Assembly: GCA_049340005.1 (NCBI GenBank)
Contig: JBMPIY010000013.1
Length of the DNA stretch: 64,000 nucleotides
Reading direction: 5' to 3' (one strand)
Origin: CAXBDP01 sp963974465
GTDB taxonomy: Bacteria > Bacteroidota > Bacteroidia > Cytophagales > Cyclobacteriaceae
Part shown: piece after piece, positions 54,293-62,376 of the stretch
How the letters are laid out: each line of letters begins with the position of its first letter
Numbering within the stretch: position 1 is the first letter of the stretch
The notes under the pieces: model-generated
Database searches by the model: none
Seen by the model: only the letters and a program-made list of their open reading frames with translations
Told to the model about the DNA's origin: nothing
Position numbers and translations under genes: made by a program

Positions 54293-54586
54293 ATGATGGA
54301 AACAAAAGAAGTGAATTCAAAAAATGCACGGTTTGACACGAGGCTTTCGAAAGAGCAAAAAGATTTCTTTGAAAAGGCAGCTAAGCTAGGCGGTTATAGA
54401 AATTTAACTGATTTTGTTGTGATGGCAGTACAAGAAAAGGCAAAGGAGATTATAGCCGAAAAAGAACGGATTCTAGCTTCTCAAAAAGACAGTGAAATTT
54501 TTTTTAATGCCATTATGAATCCTGGTACACCGAATGAAGAACTTTCCAAAGCTGCAAATGAATATAAAGCTCTTTTTGCCAAATGA
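54293..54586 (+). CDS. DUF1778 (TacA-like) antitoxin
   Basis: About 97 residues from the ATG at 54293 (54296 also possible). The N-terminal ribbon-helix-helix, ARFDTRLSKEQKDFFEKAAKL and NLTDFVVMAVQEKA, binds DNA. The C-terminal half (ILASQKDSEIFFNAIMNP) neutralises the toxin in the known TacA family. Its stop overlaps the toxin start by ATGA, the usual translational coupling. Two operators lie just upstream. Confidence 0.9.
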   Translation: MMETKEVNSKNARFDTRLSKEQKDFFEKAAKLGGYRNLTDFVVMAVQEKAKEIIAEKERILASQKDSEIFFNAIMNPGTPNEELSKAANEYKALFAK

Positions 54587-55086
54587 GTCAAATCTCAGAA
54601 CCTTTAAATTCAATACATAAAAAAGCTGACTTTTCATGTGGTATGGAAATGTTGGACAATTACATACATAAACAAGCAAATCAGGACATTAAAAGAAAGC
54701 TTGCCGCTTGTTTTGTAATAAAAGAGCCGGAAACGGATTTGATAAAGGGTTACTACACCTTGTCGAATAGTAACATTCCCTTAGAACTTATTCCAAACGA
54801 AATACGAAGAAAATTACCAAGCGCATACGAAGCGATTCCAACTACTTTACTGGGACGACTAGCAATAGACACTAAATTCCAAGGACAAGGAATCGGAAAA
54901 TTAATTTTGGTTGATGCCCTGAAAAGAAGTTATGAACTATCTAAGATCATTGGCTGCTTTGCTGTAGTCGTTGATCCAATAGACCAAAATGCAGAGAAGT
55001 TCTACGAAAAGTACGGATTTATAAAGCTTCCCGATAGTAAAAAGATGTTTTTGCCTATGAAAACTATTGGGCAACTATTTGAATGA
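54583..55086 (+). CDS. GNAT toxin (TacT-like aminoacyl-tRNA acetyltransferase)
   Basis: A 167-residue acetyltransferase. Features shared with TacT/AtaT toxins are FSCGMEMLDNYIHKQANQD, IKGYYTLS, the acetyl-CoA loop LGRLAIDTKFQGQGIGKLIL and EKFYEKYGFIKL. These toxins acetylate charged tRNAs and stop translation unless held by the DUF1778 partner. All expected motifs, including QGxGIG, are intact, so it is probably functional. Located in the cassette-like array. Confidence 0.9.
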   Translation: MSQISEPLNSIHKKADFSCGMEMLDNYIHKQANQDIKRKLAACFVIKEPETDLIKGYYTLSNSNIPLELIPNEIRRKLPSAYEAIPTTLLGRLAIDTKFQGQGIGKLILVDALKRSYELSKIIGCFAVVVDPIDQNAEKFYEKYGFIKLPDSKKMFLPMKTIGQLFE

Positions 55087-55179
55087 GATTTGCAATTCCG
55101 TTACGATCCATTTGATATCTACCTATAAATGGGCGAATGAGTGAAAACCAATCAGAACCAATATTTCAGCTGCAAGAAG

Positions 55180-55268
55180 TACTCCCCACGCCCGCTTTTA
55201 AGCAATGGCTGAGCGAGGTTGCTTAATTGTCATTTATTGATAAAGCCACTCGGTAGGAGATTTCTTTC
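55180..55268 (-). pseudogene. rmlA: 3' end of rmlA, stub 2 (degenerate)
   Basis: Leftward sequence matches the other stubs over roughly 90 bp (cores CCCGCTTTTAA, GGCTGAGCGAG and TTTATTGATAAAGCC, read on the plus strand), corresponding to GFINKQQL and the end of RmlA. It carries more changes than stubs 1, 3 and 4 and is not readable as a protein. It follows the TacA-TacT pair. Confidence 0.7.
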
Positions 55269-55365
55269 CTGACTTGTCCACTTCAGAGTCTTTGAAAAAA
55301 ATAGGGATTGATTTACAGTAAGACATCTCATTTTTTAATTAGTTTGACCGCACTAATAGGGTCAA

Positions 55366-55750
55366 ATGCTGCACATAAGAGTTGTAAAAACAAACGGGAC
55401 ATCTCTCAGGCTGTCCAGATTTAGCGATATCAAGACAGTCAACGATATCGGCTCTGGCTCAACTGATGAAGAGATTGCCTTCTTACAAGAGATAGTCGGG
55501 GTATTTATTGCTGATTATACCAAGCAAATGAACCTTTTCAAGGAGTTTCAACCCAATCAATAGGCGGTATGGTCAGTCAATGCGAATACATTGGGGTGTA
55601 CTATAGTTTTTTTTTCTTACGATGTATCGAGAGCCAGCCTTTCAACATCAACTTGACTATGCAATGGAAGTGGATGCCTTGTTGAGTGATTGGGTCGTGA
55701 TGGGAATCTTTGAATCTACCTCCAAACTTCGGTCTATTTCGTTCCGTTGA
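55366..55750 (+). pseudogene. Decayed transposase N-terminal region
   Basis: A 65-residue frame (55366-55563) reads HIRVVKTNGTSLRLSRFSDIK and GSGSTDEEIAFLQEI, resembling the N-terminus of IS1634-like transposases. After a frame change, 55661-55750 reads AMEVDALLSDWVVMGIFEST and SKLRSISFR, resembling the next conserved block (LxxDLVIMRILEPASKLRS). The DDE catalytic core is absent. The family call is a by-eye resemblance. The decamer ACCGCACTAA occurs at 55350 and again at 56669. Confidence 0.5.
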
Positions 55751-56679
55751 AAAAAAATCCGTGAAATCGATTAATCCCTGCTTGCAGTATTTTTGCTCGT
55801 TATCGAAAGTCGGATTGCAAATCCTTTTTATCAGGAGTACGACATTTTAAATGTCGAACAGTTGCGGGTCTTTTTAAAAAATTGGACGTATTTTGGGCAT
55901 TGATCTTTGGGCGAAAATTTGCGATTTTGAGTCAAATTTTGCTCAATGATCATCGTAATTTTTTGGCCTGGCAGCACCCTCCATTTTGGGTGGTTTGCTT
56001 CGGCTTTGAACTAATTTGGTGAATCCTTTAGGGATAAAAAAATGAATGTACGTTTTATTCGCAATATGCGTTTATTGCACATTTTTCGTGATATTCGTTC
56101 TCTTCGTTTTATGTTACTTTTTGCGCAATATTCGCTTTATGCGTTTTCTGCGAGGTTCCGTACAATTAAAGCACAATGGGAAGACAAGGAAAGCACAAGG
56201 AAACCCTAAGGTAAACACCCACTAAAATGGGCTAAAATCGAGTGAAAAAAAAATCATATTTTAAATTTATGTATTTAAAATAATAGTATTTGAATATTTT
56301 CGAAAAAGTGACTTTCTGCAAAGAGGTTGGTTGATTTGGTCATAATTTGGTCTGAAACTGGGCAAAATTTGCATGGATAATGAGCTGATTAGGCTTTGGG
56401 AATTGAAGGAAATTCAGGACTGTTTTGGGTGGTGATTTTGAGGTTTTATTGAGATGTATTTTTGGATAACGGAATATAGCAAACGTTGATGGAGGGAGAA
56501 GGGTTGACGGTTGATAGTTGAATTTTTCTTTGTGTCGATTAAAGCCTTCTTAACCGAGTCCAAAAAGGTAACAGGAGCTAGGCTATGGAATAAAATAACC
56601 AAAAAGGAAATGAAAATCAGATCAGCCGTAGCAAAAAACCTAAGCCAGATGATAACAAAAATTATTAGACCGCACTAAA
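55751..56679. other. Gene-free interval of about 930 bp
   Basis: No supportable gene. The stretch is rich in T and in short imperfect repeats such as ATTCGCAATATGCG, TGCACATTTTTCG and GCGCAATATTCGC around 56055-56155. It may be the decayed remainder of the insertion sequence starting at 55366. No terminal inverted repeats could be defined. Confidence 0.45.
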
Positions 56680-56930
56680 ACGAGAATTAGCAAATCTAAT
56701 TGGCCAGCATTTATTTGTGATATGTAATTCACTACCAAATTCTTATCATCAAAAGAAGAGCCCAATAGACAAATTGGATATTTAGATTGAATAACGTATG
56801 TTTATAAGCAAACAATGAAAATTAATAAAATACCGCCTCTGGCAATTGGGAAATATACGGGCCAGATTCGCAAATGCCCACAAAATTGAGGTATATACAA
56901 AGAATAGGTTCGTAAATAAACAGGTTGTAA
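56680..56930 (+). repeat. Repeat R1, copy 2
   Basis: The ORF tail reads ELANLIGQHLFVICNSLPNS, three variable codons, KKSPIDKLDI and TAG at 56783-56785. It differs from the other copies by an extra codon, which keeps the frame. The 3' flank carries the conserved GTATGTTTATAAGCAAACA stretch and ends AACAGGTTGTAAC just before the next gene. Confidence 0.8.
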
Positions 56931-56935
56931 CATAT

Positions 56936-57409
56936 ATGGAAAACCCAATTGAAAAGTGGATTAACGAAGACGAGCAATTATATGATTTAGTTGTCGAAAT
57001 CCAGACAATGGAAAAATCCGAATTCGAACAAGCTGAAATTTTATTCAATCGTCTTTGTGAATTATATGACCTTCCAAAAATGCCATACGATACCGAAAAA
57101 TATGAGACGTTTTATGAGGATAATGGCATTCTAAACCCAAGGTCTGTTTTCGAAGAGCATGCTTTGCTCAAATTCTTGGAACCTAATGACGATCCGCGTG
57201 GAATTGTTCTATCTGCTGTTTACCACGTAAAAAATAATGTTGGCATTGATTACCAAGAGGTAGCTGAAAAAGAATTCGGAACGAAAGTCCCAAAAGGCCT
57301 TCAAATTGGAATAAAGGGAAGTGGAGTAAATGGGATTGTAGTATTTCCTCAAAAAGAAGGTAAAAGTTGGTTTGATTTAGGGTGTATCATAAATACCGAA
57401 TTGACATAA
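56936..57409 (+). CDS. Cassette gene of unknown function, copy-number one
   Basis: About 157 residues from the ATG at 56936 (MENPIEKWINEDEQ), directly after R1; the longer frame from 56846 runs into the repeat. It is acidic, with no signal peptide or membrane helix, so cytoplasmic. Segments include EQAEILFNRLCELYDLPKMP and IDYQEVAEKEFGTKVPKGLQ. No domain was recognised. It is followed two bases later by attC-like element A, the arrangement of a single-gene cassette. Confidence 0.6.
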   Translation: MENPIEKWINEDEQLYDLVVEIQTMEKSEFEQAEILFNRLCELYDLPKMPYDTEKYETFYEDNGILNPRSVFEEHALLKFLEPNDDPRGIVLSAVYHVKNNVGIDYQEVAEKEFGTKVPKGLQIGIKGSGVNGIVVFPQKEGKSWFDLGCIINTELT

Positions 57410-57410
57410 A

Positions 57411-57546
57411 TACGTGTTAAAACGCCGCATATAGCTTATGCCGGCTGCATGGCAGCCACCGAAGTTTTCGCTCCGTAGCCAGCGTTGGTTTCGGTGGAGA
57501 GGAAAGTGCTTCGAAACCGCCACAAGCCATATGCAAAACGTTGTGC
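57411..57546. repeat. attC-like inverted-repeat element A
   Basis: Starts TACGTGTTAAAACGCC and ends CAAAACGTTGTGC. Arms GCATATAGCTTATGCCGG (57428-57445) and CCGCCACAAGCCATATGC pair over 18 bp, with several G-T-type differences. The right half, AAGTGCTTCGAAACCGCCACAAG, is shared with B and, more weakly, C. The start codon of the next gene lies 7 bp after its end. Confidence 0.65.
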
Positions 57547-57552
57547 ATATAA

Positions 57553-58137
57553 ATGAACCGAAACAGACTAATCATATTAACCTTAGGACTGCTCTTAATT
57601 CTGACAGGAATTTGGGCTTATCCGAAAATTGACCAATTTTTCAAAGTTGACAGTTGCTTGGACAAAGGCGGAAGATTGAATTATGAAACTAAAGAGCGTG
57701 AATTCGAATCCAATAAAGAGCACGCAGTTTCACAAAAAGCTGACAGCATAAAAGGTTACAACCAACTTGCTGACGCACAAAACAGAAGTACTTACACAAT
57801 CTCGGAATACAACACAGATTTAGAAAATGAAAATATTGACCGACCCGATAAGACACTAATCACCAACCCGAAAATCGATATAACAAAGCTTTTTAAAATA
57901 TGGACTTTAGACCCTAACGGACCTCATGCTGACTTTTGGTTTAAACCGACTGAATTTTATGTTGTTGACTATGACGGAGATGGAGCAATGCCGTATTTAT
58001 TAAACCAAGACAGCCTGACAATATTTTACAATGACTTTATTCAAAAAGGAAAGATCGTTTCGGTAAGTAAGGACACTTTGAAAATTCATTGGGACGAATC
58101 TGAGAGACCGACTCAATATGTAGAATGGAAAAATTAA
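57553..58137 (+). CDS. Cassette gene: membrane-anchored protein of unknown function
   Basis: A 194-residue protein with one N-terminal transmembrane or signal helix (LIILTLGLLLILTGIWAY). The rest is polar, with KIDITKLFKIWTLDPNGPHADFWF and FYVVDYDGDGAMPYLLNQD. It probably faces the periplasm, anchored by the helix. No family recognised. It is tightly enclosed between attC-like elements A and B. Confidence 0.6.
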   Translation: MNRNRLIILTLGLLLILTGIWAYPKIDQFFKVDSCLDKGGRLNYETKEREFESNKEHAVSQKADSIKGYNQLADAQNRSTYTISEYNTDLENENIDRPDKTLITNPKIDITKLFKIWTLDPNGPHADFWFKPTEFYVVDYDGDGAMPYLLNQDSLTIFYNDFIQKGKIVSVSKDTLKIHWDESERPTQYVEWKN

Positions 58138-58144
58138 AAAAAAC

Positions 58145-58276
58145 TATGCACAACAACGCATATAAATTATGGCGAGTGAAGTGGTAAATTCAAGCATAGT
58201 GCTTTTAAGTAAATTTGGTGGAAGCCGACAGAAAGTGCTCCGTAAACCGCCACAAGTCATATACTAACCGTTACCC
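58145..58276. repeat. attC-like inverted-repeat element B
   Basis: Left end TGCACAACAACGCATATAAATTATGGCG, right end AACCGCCACAAGTC then ATATACTAACCGTTACCC. The arms pair imperfectly over about 20 bp (GCATATAAATTATGGCG against CGCCACAAGTCATATAC). The right end is identical in core to D (AACCGTTAC) and, like D, is followed at once by the leftward rmlA 3' end. Confidence 0.65.
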
Positions 58277-58296
58277 AACTATTCATAGTCAAATTA

Positions 58297-58419
58297 CTAC
58301 CTAATACTCCTCATCAAATACTCCCCATATCCGCTTTTGAGTAAAGGCTGAGCGAGTTCGCTGAGTTGTTGTTTATTGATAAAGCCCATTCGGTAAGCGA
58401 TTTCTTCGATGCAGCCGAT
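58297..58419 (-). pseudogene. rmlA: 3' end of rmlA, stub 3 (in-frame with stop)
   Basis: Leftward reading gives IGCIEEIAYRMGFINKQQLSE, then LAQPLLKSGYGEYLMRSIR and a TAG at 58297-58299. It is the cleanest stub: 40 codons with no frame damage and a proper C-terminus of RmlA. The upstream codons are missing; the match stops where the sequence joins R1 copy 3. The region after the stop (toward 58276) is also shared with stubs 1 and 4. Confidence 0.88.
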
Positions 58420-58442
58420 TTTCTACTAAGTTATAACGATAT

Positions 58443-58700
58443 AAGCTACAAGAATTAGCAAATCTAATTGGCCAGCATTTATTCGCTACATATAATTCAC
58501 TACCAAATTCTTATCATCACAAGAGCCCAATAGACAAATTGGATATTTAGATTGAATAGCGTATGTTTATAAGCAAACAATGAAAATTAATAAAAATACC
58601 GCCTCTGGCAAATGAGAAATAGACGAACCAGGTTCGCATATACCCTCAAATTAGAGGTATATACGAAGTAGTTTCGTATATAAACACGTTGTAAGTAATG
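58443..58700 (+). repeat. Repeat R1, copy 3
   Basis: ORF tail KLQELANLIGQHLFATYNSL, then PNSYHHKSPIDKLDI and TAG at 58548-58550; no start codon is in frame. The 3' flank is the longest: GAACCAGGTTC, an ATATACC...GGTATAT hairpin, TATACGAA...TTCGTATA, then AACACGTTGTAAG. It precedes the CDF-like gene. Confidence 0.8.
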
Positions 58701-58720
58701 CCGAAAAACCCAGAAACCAA

Positions 58721-59515
58721 GTGAATAAAACAATATTTGAAATTACCAAAATGGATTGTCCTTCAGAGGAAAATCTTATCCGAATGAAATTGGACGGAAT
58801 TTCAAGCATTGCGAATTTGGACTTTGATATTCCGAATCGAAAATTGACCGTTTTTCACAGCGGAGAAATTGACCAAATCGAAAAGTCCGTTATCGAATTG
58901 AATTTAGGTGGAAAAAAAATCTCAACGGAACAAACCGACCGAACGGAATTTAAAGAAAACGAAAATCAGAAAAAACTACTTTGGTCTGTACTTGCCATAA
59001 ATTTTGCTTTTTTCATTATTGAAATGACAACAGGAATTATCTCAAAATCTATGGGACTTGTTGCCGATAGTTTAGATATGCTTGCGGACAGTTTTGTGTA
59101 CGGAATTAGTTTGTTTGCGGTTGGCGGAACAGTAATAAAGAAAAAACGGATTGCCAAACTTGCTGGATATTTTCAAATAATACTTGCGATTATTGGATTT
59201 GTAGAAGTCTTGAGAAGATTTTTCGGAAACGAGAAACTTCCCGATTTTTCAACAATGATTATCGTTTCGATTTTTGCACTTATCGCAAACGGAATTTGTC
59301 TTTACATTTTGCAAAAGTCAAAAAGCAAAGAAGAGGCACATATGAAAGCGAGTATGATTTTTACTTCGAATGACGTGATTATCAATTTAGGAGTTATAAT
59401 CGCTGGACTTTTGGTAAATTGGTTAAGTTCTAGCAAACCTGATTTGATTATTGGAACAATCGTTTTTATTTTGGTAATTCAAGGAGCGTTTAGGATTTTG
59501 AAATTAAGTAAGTGA
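58721..59515 (+). CDS. Cation diffusion facilitator-like transporter with N-terminal metal-binding domain
   Basis: A 264-residue protein. The first 75 residues resemble a heavy-metal-associated domain (TKMDCPSEENLIRMKL), but the usual second cysteine of CxxC is missing. Six helices follow with FFIIEMTTGIISKSMGLVADSLDMLADS, the CDF metal-site signature (Asp in HxxxD/DxxxD position), and a second one, TSNDVIINLGVII. It likely exports zinc, cobalt or cadmium. It is single and enclosed by R1 copy 3 and attC-like element C. Confidence 0.8.
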   Translation: MNKTIFEITKMDCPSEENLIRMKLDGISSIANLDFDIPNRKLTVFHSGEIDQIEKSVIELNLGGKKISTEQTDRTEFKENENQKKLLWSVLAINFAFFIIEMTTGIISKSMGLVADSLDMLADSFVYGISLFAVGGTVIKKKRIAKLAGYFQIILAIIGFVEVLRRFFGNEKLPDFSTMIIVSIFALIANGICLYILQKSKSKEEAHMKASMIFTSNDVIINLGVIIAGLLVNWLSSSKPDLIIGTIVFILVIQGAFRILKLSK

Positions 59516-59530
59516 ACTAAAAAAGCACTA

Positions 59531-59664
59531 CTTACAACAACGTGTATAATTAATGGCTGGTTCTCGCCTACTTACGAAAATCCTCGCGGATTTTCTATTC
59601 GGTTTTTATTTGCTAAATTAGGTGCTTAAACACGCCACTAATCATACACAAAACCGTTTTAGCT
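59531..59664. repeat. attC-like inverted-repeat element C
   Basis: Left end TTACAACAACGTGTATAATTAATGGC; right end CACGCCACTAATCATACACAAAACCGTTTTAGC. The arms GTGTATAATTAATGGC and GCCACTAATCATACAC pair almost fully over 16 bp. The loop holds its own hairpin (GAAAATCC, TCGC, GGATTTTC). AAATTAGGTGCTTAAACACGCC echoes element B. Confidence 0.68.
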
Positions 59665-59769
59665 ATTTAAAAGCAAGTAGATGTTCAGTTCTTTAATTTG
59701 ACAGACTAATCTTTTCAGTTCACAGATTTCTTTTTATTTCTACTTTATATTGTTCTAGATTTGAAAAGA

Positions 59770-60798
59770 ATGAAAAGAAAACTTATATACTTAATCAATG
59801 GATTCTATTGGCTAATTTTCACCTCTATCATTATCATCATTTTATTAGCTAGCGGAGTAGGTGAAGAAAGTTCAATATCTTTTAATAAGTTTCGACTGAT
59901 AACAGTTCCAATCATTATTATTCCATCTATTATTTCGTTTTACATTGCCTACCAATTCTTATTTCCGAAATACATAAAGACAAGAAGTATTCCTGTTTTG
60001 TCGATTTACACTTCAATGGTAGCTATTGGAGGTGCAATACTTGGTCTAATTATCATAAGCAGTCTGCTTGGAAACCAATTCACTCTTCATAACGGTCTGG
60101 ATTTATTCATAGGAAAATTCATACTCACATTATCTATTTCATTATTAAATATTGGTTCTGGATTTATCATTAAAGGATTTATCAATTGGTACAGTGATTT
60201 AAAAATAAAAGAAGAACTACAACAGAAAGCGCAAGTAATGGAGTTGTCTTTAATTGAATCCAAGCTAGACCCCCATTTCCTGTTTAATACCATCAATAAT
60301 ATTGATGTATTGGTAAAAAGTGATTCAAAAAAAGCTTCAGAATACTTAAATAAGTTATCAAGTATTTTAAGATTTATTCTTTATGAATCAAAAGGCAGAA
60401 AAATAAAGCTTTTTGAAGAAATAGATTATATCATGAGATATATAGAACTACAAAAAATCAGAACCTCTAATCAAAACTTTATTTCGGTGGATATTAAGCA
60501 AGAGCATATTGATTCACTCATTTATCCTATGACCTTTATTCCATTTATAGAGAATGCCTTTAAACATTGCACAAATAAGAAAATAGAAAAGGCGATAGAA
60601 GTAAGTATTTTGAGTACCAAAAAACAAATACATTTTAAATGTAGAAACAAATTCAGCATTTCATCTAAGCCCGTAAATGGAGGAATGGGTAATGAATTAA
60701 TTGAAAATAGGTTGCGATTATTGTATCCAGATGGTCATATTTTAAAAACATTTAAAAATGGAGACCAATACACTATTGATCTAAAAATTGAATTATGA
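59770..60798 (+). CDS. LytS-type sensor histidine kinase (accessory operon)
   Basis: About 342 residues from the ATG at 59770; an in-frame TTG at 59761 is an alternative start. Four membrane helices (about residues 10-150) are followed by the His_kinase domain: ESKLDPHFLFNTINNIDVLV (phosphorylated His) and FIPFIENAFKHCTNK of the ATPase. It heads a four-gene operon with overlapping ends and an ABC transporter, a design seen in peptide-antibiotic detoxification systems. It is paralogous to 45828-46841. Confidence 0.9.
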   Translation: MKRKLIYLINGFYWLIFTSIIIIILLASGVGEESSISFNKFRLITVPIIIIPSIISFYIAYQFLFPKYIKTRSIPVLSIYTSMVAIGGAILGLIIISSLLGNQFTLHNGLDLFIGKFILTLSISLLNIGSGFIIKGFINWYSDLKIKEELQQKAQVMELSLIESKLDPHFLFNTINNIDVLVKSDSKKASEYLNKLSSILRFILYESKGRKIKLFEEIDYIMRYIELQKIRTSNQNFISVDIKQEHIDSLIYPMTFIPFIENAFKHCTNKKIEKAIEVSILSTKKQIHFKCRNKFSISSKPVNGGMGNELIENRLRLLYPDGHILKTFKNGDQYTIDLKIEL

Positions 60799-61481
60799 AA
60801 ACGAAATGTATAATTATTGAAGACGAACCATTAGCATTAGAGGGTCTTAAAAATCACGTGAAAAAATTAAAAAGCCTGCAATTGGAAAAGGAATTTGACA
60901 ATGCTATTGACGCCATTGAGTTTCTAAATTCAAATACGATTGATCTAATTTTTCTTGATATTGAAATGGATGAACTTTCAGGCATTGATTTGTTAGAGAG
61001 CATCACCTATTCAGGACATATTATCATTACCACAGCCTATCCTTCCTATGCTCTAAAAGGGTATGAATTAAATGTGACTGACTACTTACTTAAACCTTAT
61101 TCTTTTGAACGATTCATAAAGGCTGTAAATAAAGCGATCGATAAAAAGACCATTCAAGATGATTCAAATTTCATTTTTATAAAAACGGAAAACAAACTGG
61201 TCAAAATAGATATTGACTCCATTTTATTTATAGAAGGAATGGGGGATTACAGGAGAATTCATAGCACCGAAAAAAAAATCATGACTCTGGAAAATTTTAA
61301 TGAGCTAGAAAAGCGAATACCATCAATTAAAATATGTAGAGTACATAAATCATTTATGGTTTCTATATCTAAAATTGAAGCTATAGAGCGAAATAGAATC
61401 AAAATAAAAGACACCATTATTCCTATTTCAAAAACTTACCAGGAAAGCTTTTTCCAATTAATAAATAATTCTGATGTATAG
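60795..61481 (+). CDS. LytTR-family response regulator (accessory operon)
   Basis: A 228-residue protein. The receiver has CIIIEDEPLALEGL, the phospho-acceptor DLIFLDIEMDELSG, TTAYPSYALKGYEL and DYLLKPYSF. The LytTR DNA-binding domain has FLFIEGMGDYRRIH-like and ICRVHKSFMVSISKIEAIERNRI segments. It overlaps the kinase gene by 4 bp and the ABC gene by 8 bp, so it probably controls the transporter downstream. Confidence 0.9.
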   Translation: MKTKCIIIEDEPLALEGLKNHVKKLKSLQLEKEFDNAIDAIEFLNSNTIDLIFLDIEMDELSGIDLLESITYSGHIIITTAYPSYALKGYELNVTDYLLKPYSFERFIKAVNKAIDKKTIQDDSNFIFIKTENKLVKIDIDSILFIEGMGDYRRIHSTEKKIMTLENFNELEKRIPSIKICRVHKSFMVSISKIEAIERNRIKIKDTIIPISKTYQESFFQLINNSDV

Positions 61482-62373
61482 TGTAGAAACCAAAAATATA
61501 AATCATCATTTCAGCAAAAACAGTCCTACACTTACCAACATTAACTTGAAAGTGCCACAAGGCAGTATTTTTGGGTTTTTAGGTAAAAATGGAGCTGGCA
61601 AAACTACCACACTAAAACTCATTCTCGGTCTTTTAGAAAGACAGGAAGGAGAAATTAGGCTATTTGATAAGGATTTTAAAACGGATAGAATTGAGATATT
61701 AAAAAGAACAGGTTCTTTGATAGAATCGCCTTCTTTTTATGGTCATTTAAGTGCTACTGAAAATTTAAGGATTCTTCAGAAAATATATCAATGCCCGAAA
61801 GAAAGAATTCAAGAAGTACTTACGCTGGTTGGATTAGCTGATTCCGGGGTCAAAAATGTAAATCAATTTTCTTTAGGAATGAAACAACGCTTAAGTATAG
61901 CTATTTCCTTGCTGCATCAGCCTGAGCTATTAATATTAGATGAACCTACAAACGGTTTAGATCCAAATGGAATTATCGAAATCAGAGAGCTACTACTAAA
62001 AATAAATTCAGAATTAGGAACCACTATAATCATTTCCAGTCATTTATTATCAGAGATTGAAAGGATTGTAAGTCATATTGCCATTATTAATAAAGGGGAA
62101 TTATTATTTCAAGGCAAAATGGAAGAGCTAAAAGCTAAAGCATTGTCTACAATTAGTTTAGAAACAGATAATCCAAACTTAGCATCTAAAATCATTCAAA
62201 AGTATAATGTAAATACCACCCAAGAAGGAAATATGAACCTTTTAACAAACTATTCAAGGGAAGCAATACCTGATATTATAAAAGACTTAGTGTCTAATGA
62301 TATAGCTATCTATAAGGTGAATGAGCAGGAAATGAGTTTAGAGTCTATTTTTATTAATCTGACAGAGAATTAA
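61474..62373 (+). CDS. ABC transporter ATP-binding protein
   Basis: A 299-residue protein. Walker A GKNGAGKTTTLKLILG, signature FSLGMKQRLSIAISLL, Walker B LLILDEPTNGLDPNG and the switch His (SSHLLSEIE) are all intact. The C-terminal extension of about 90 residues is typical of the BcrA/lantibiotic-immunity subgroup. It pairs with the permease 3 bp downstream to form an exporter. Confidence 0.93.
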   Translation: MYSVETKNINHHFSKNSPTLTNINLKVPQGSIFGFLGKNGAGKTTTLKLILGLLERQEGEIRLFDKDFKTDRIEILKRTGSLIESPSFYGHLSATENLRILQKIYQCPKERIQEVLTLVGLADSGVKNVNQFSLGMKQRLSIAISLLHQPELLILDEPTNGLDPNGIIEIRELLLKINSELGTTIIISSHLLSEIERIVSHIAIINKGELLFQGKMEELKAKALSTISLETDNPNLASKIIQKYNVNTTQEGNMNLLTNYSREAIPDIIKDLVSNDIAIYKVNEQEMSLESIFINLTEN

Positions 62374-62376
62374 ATT

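Noticed and set aside
49982..59664. Canonical integron attC sites
   Set aside because: The strict RYYYAAC and GTTRRRY core sites are not matched and no integrase gene is in the window, so I call the elements attC-like only.
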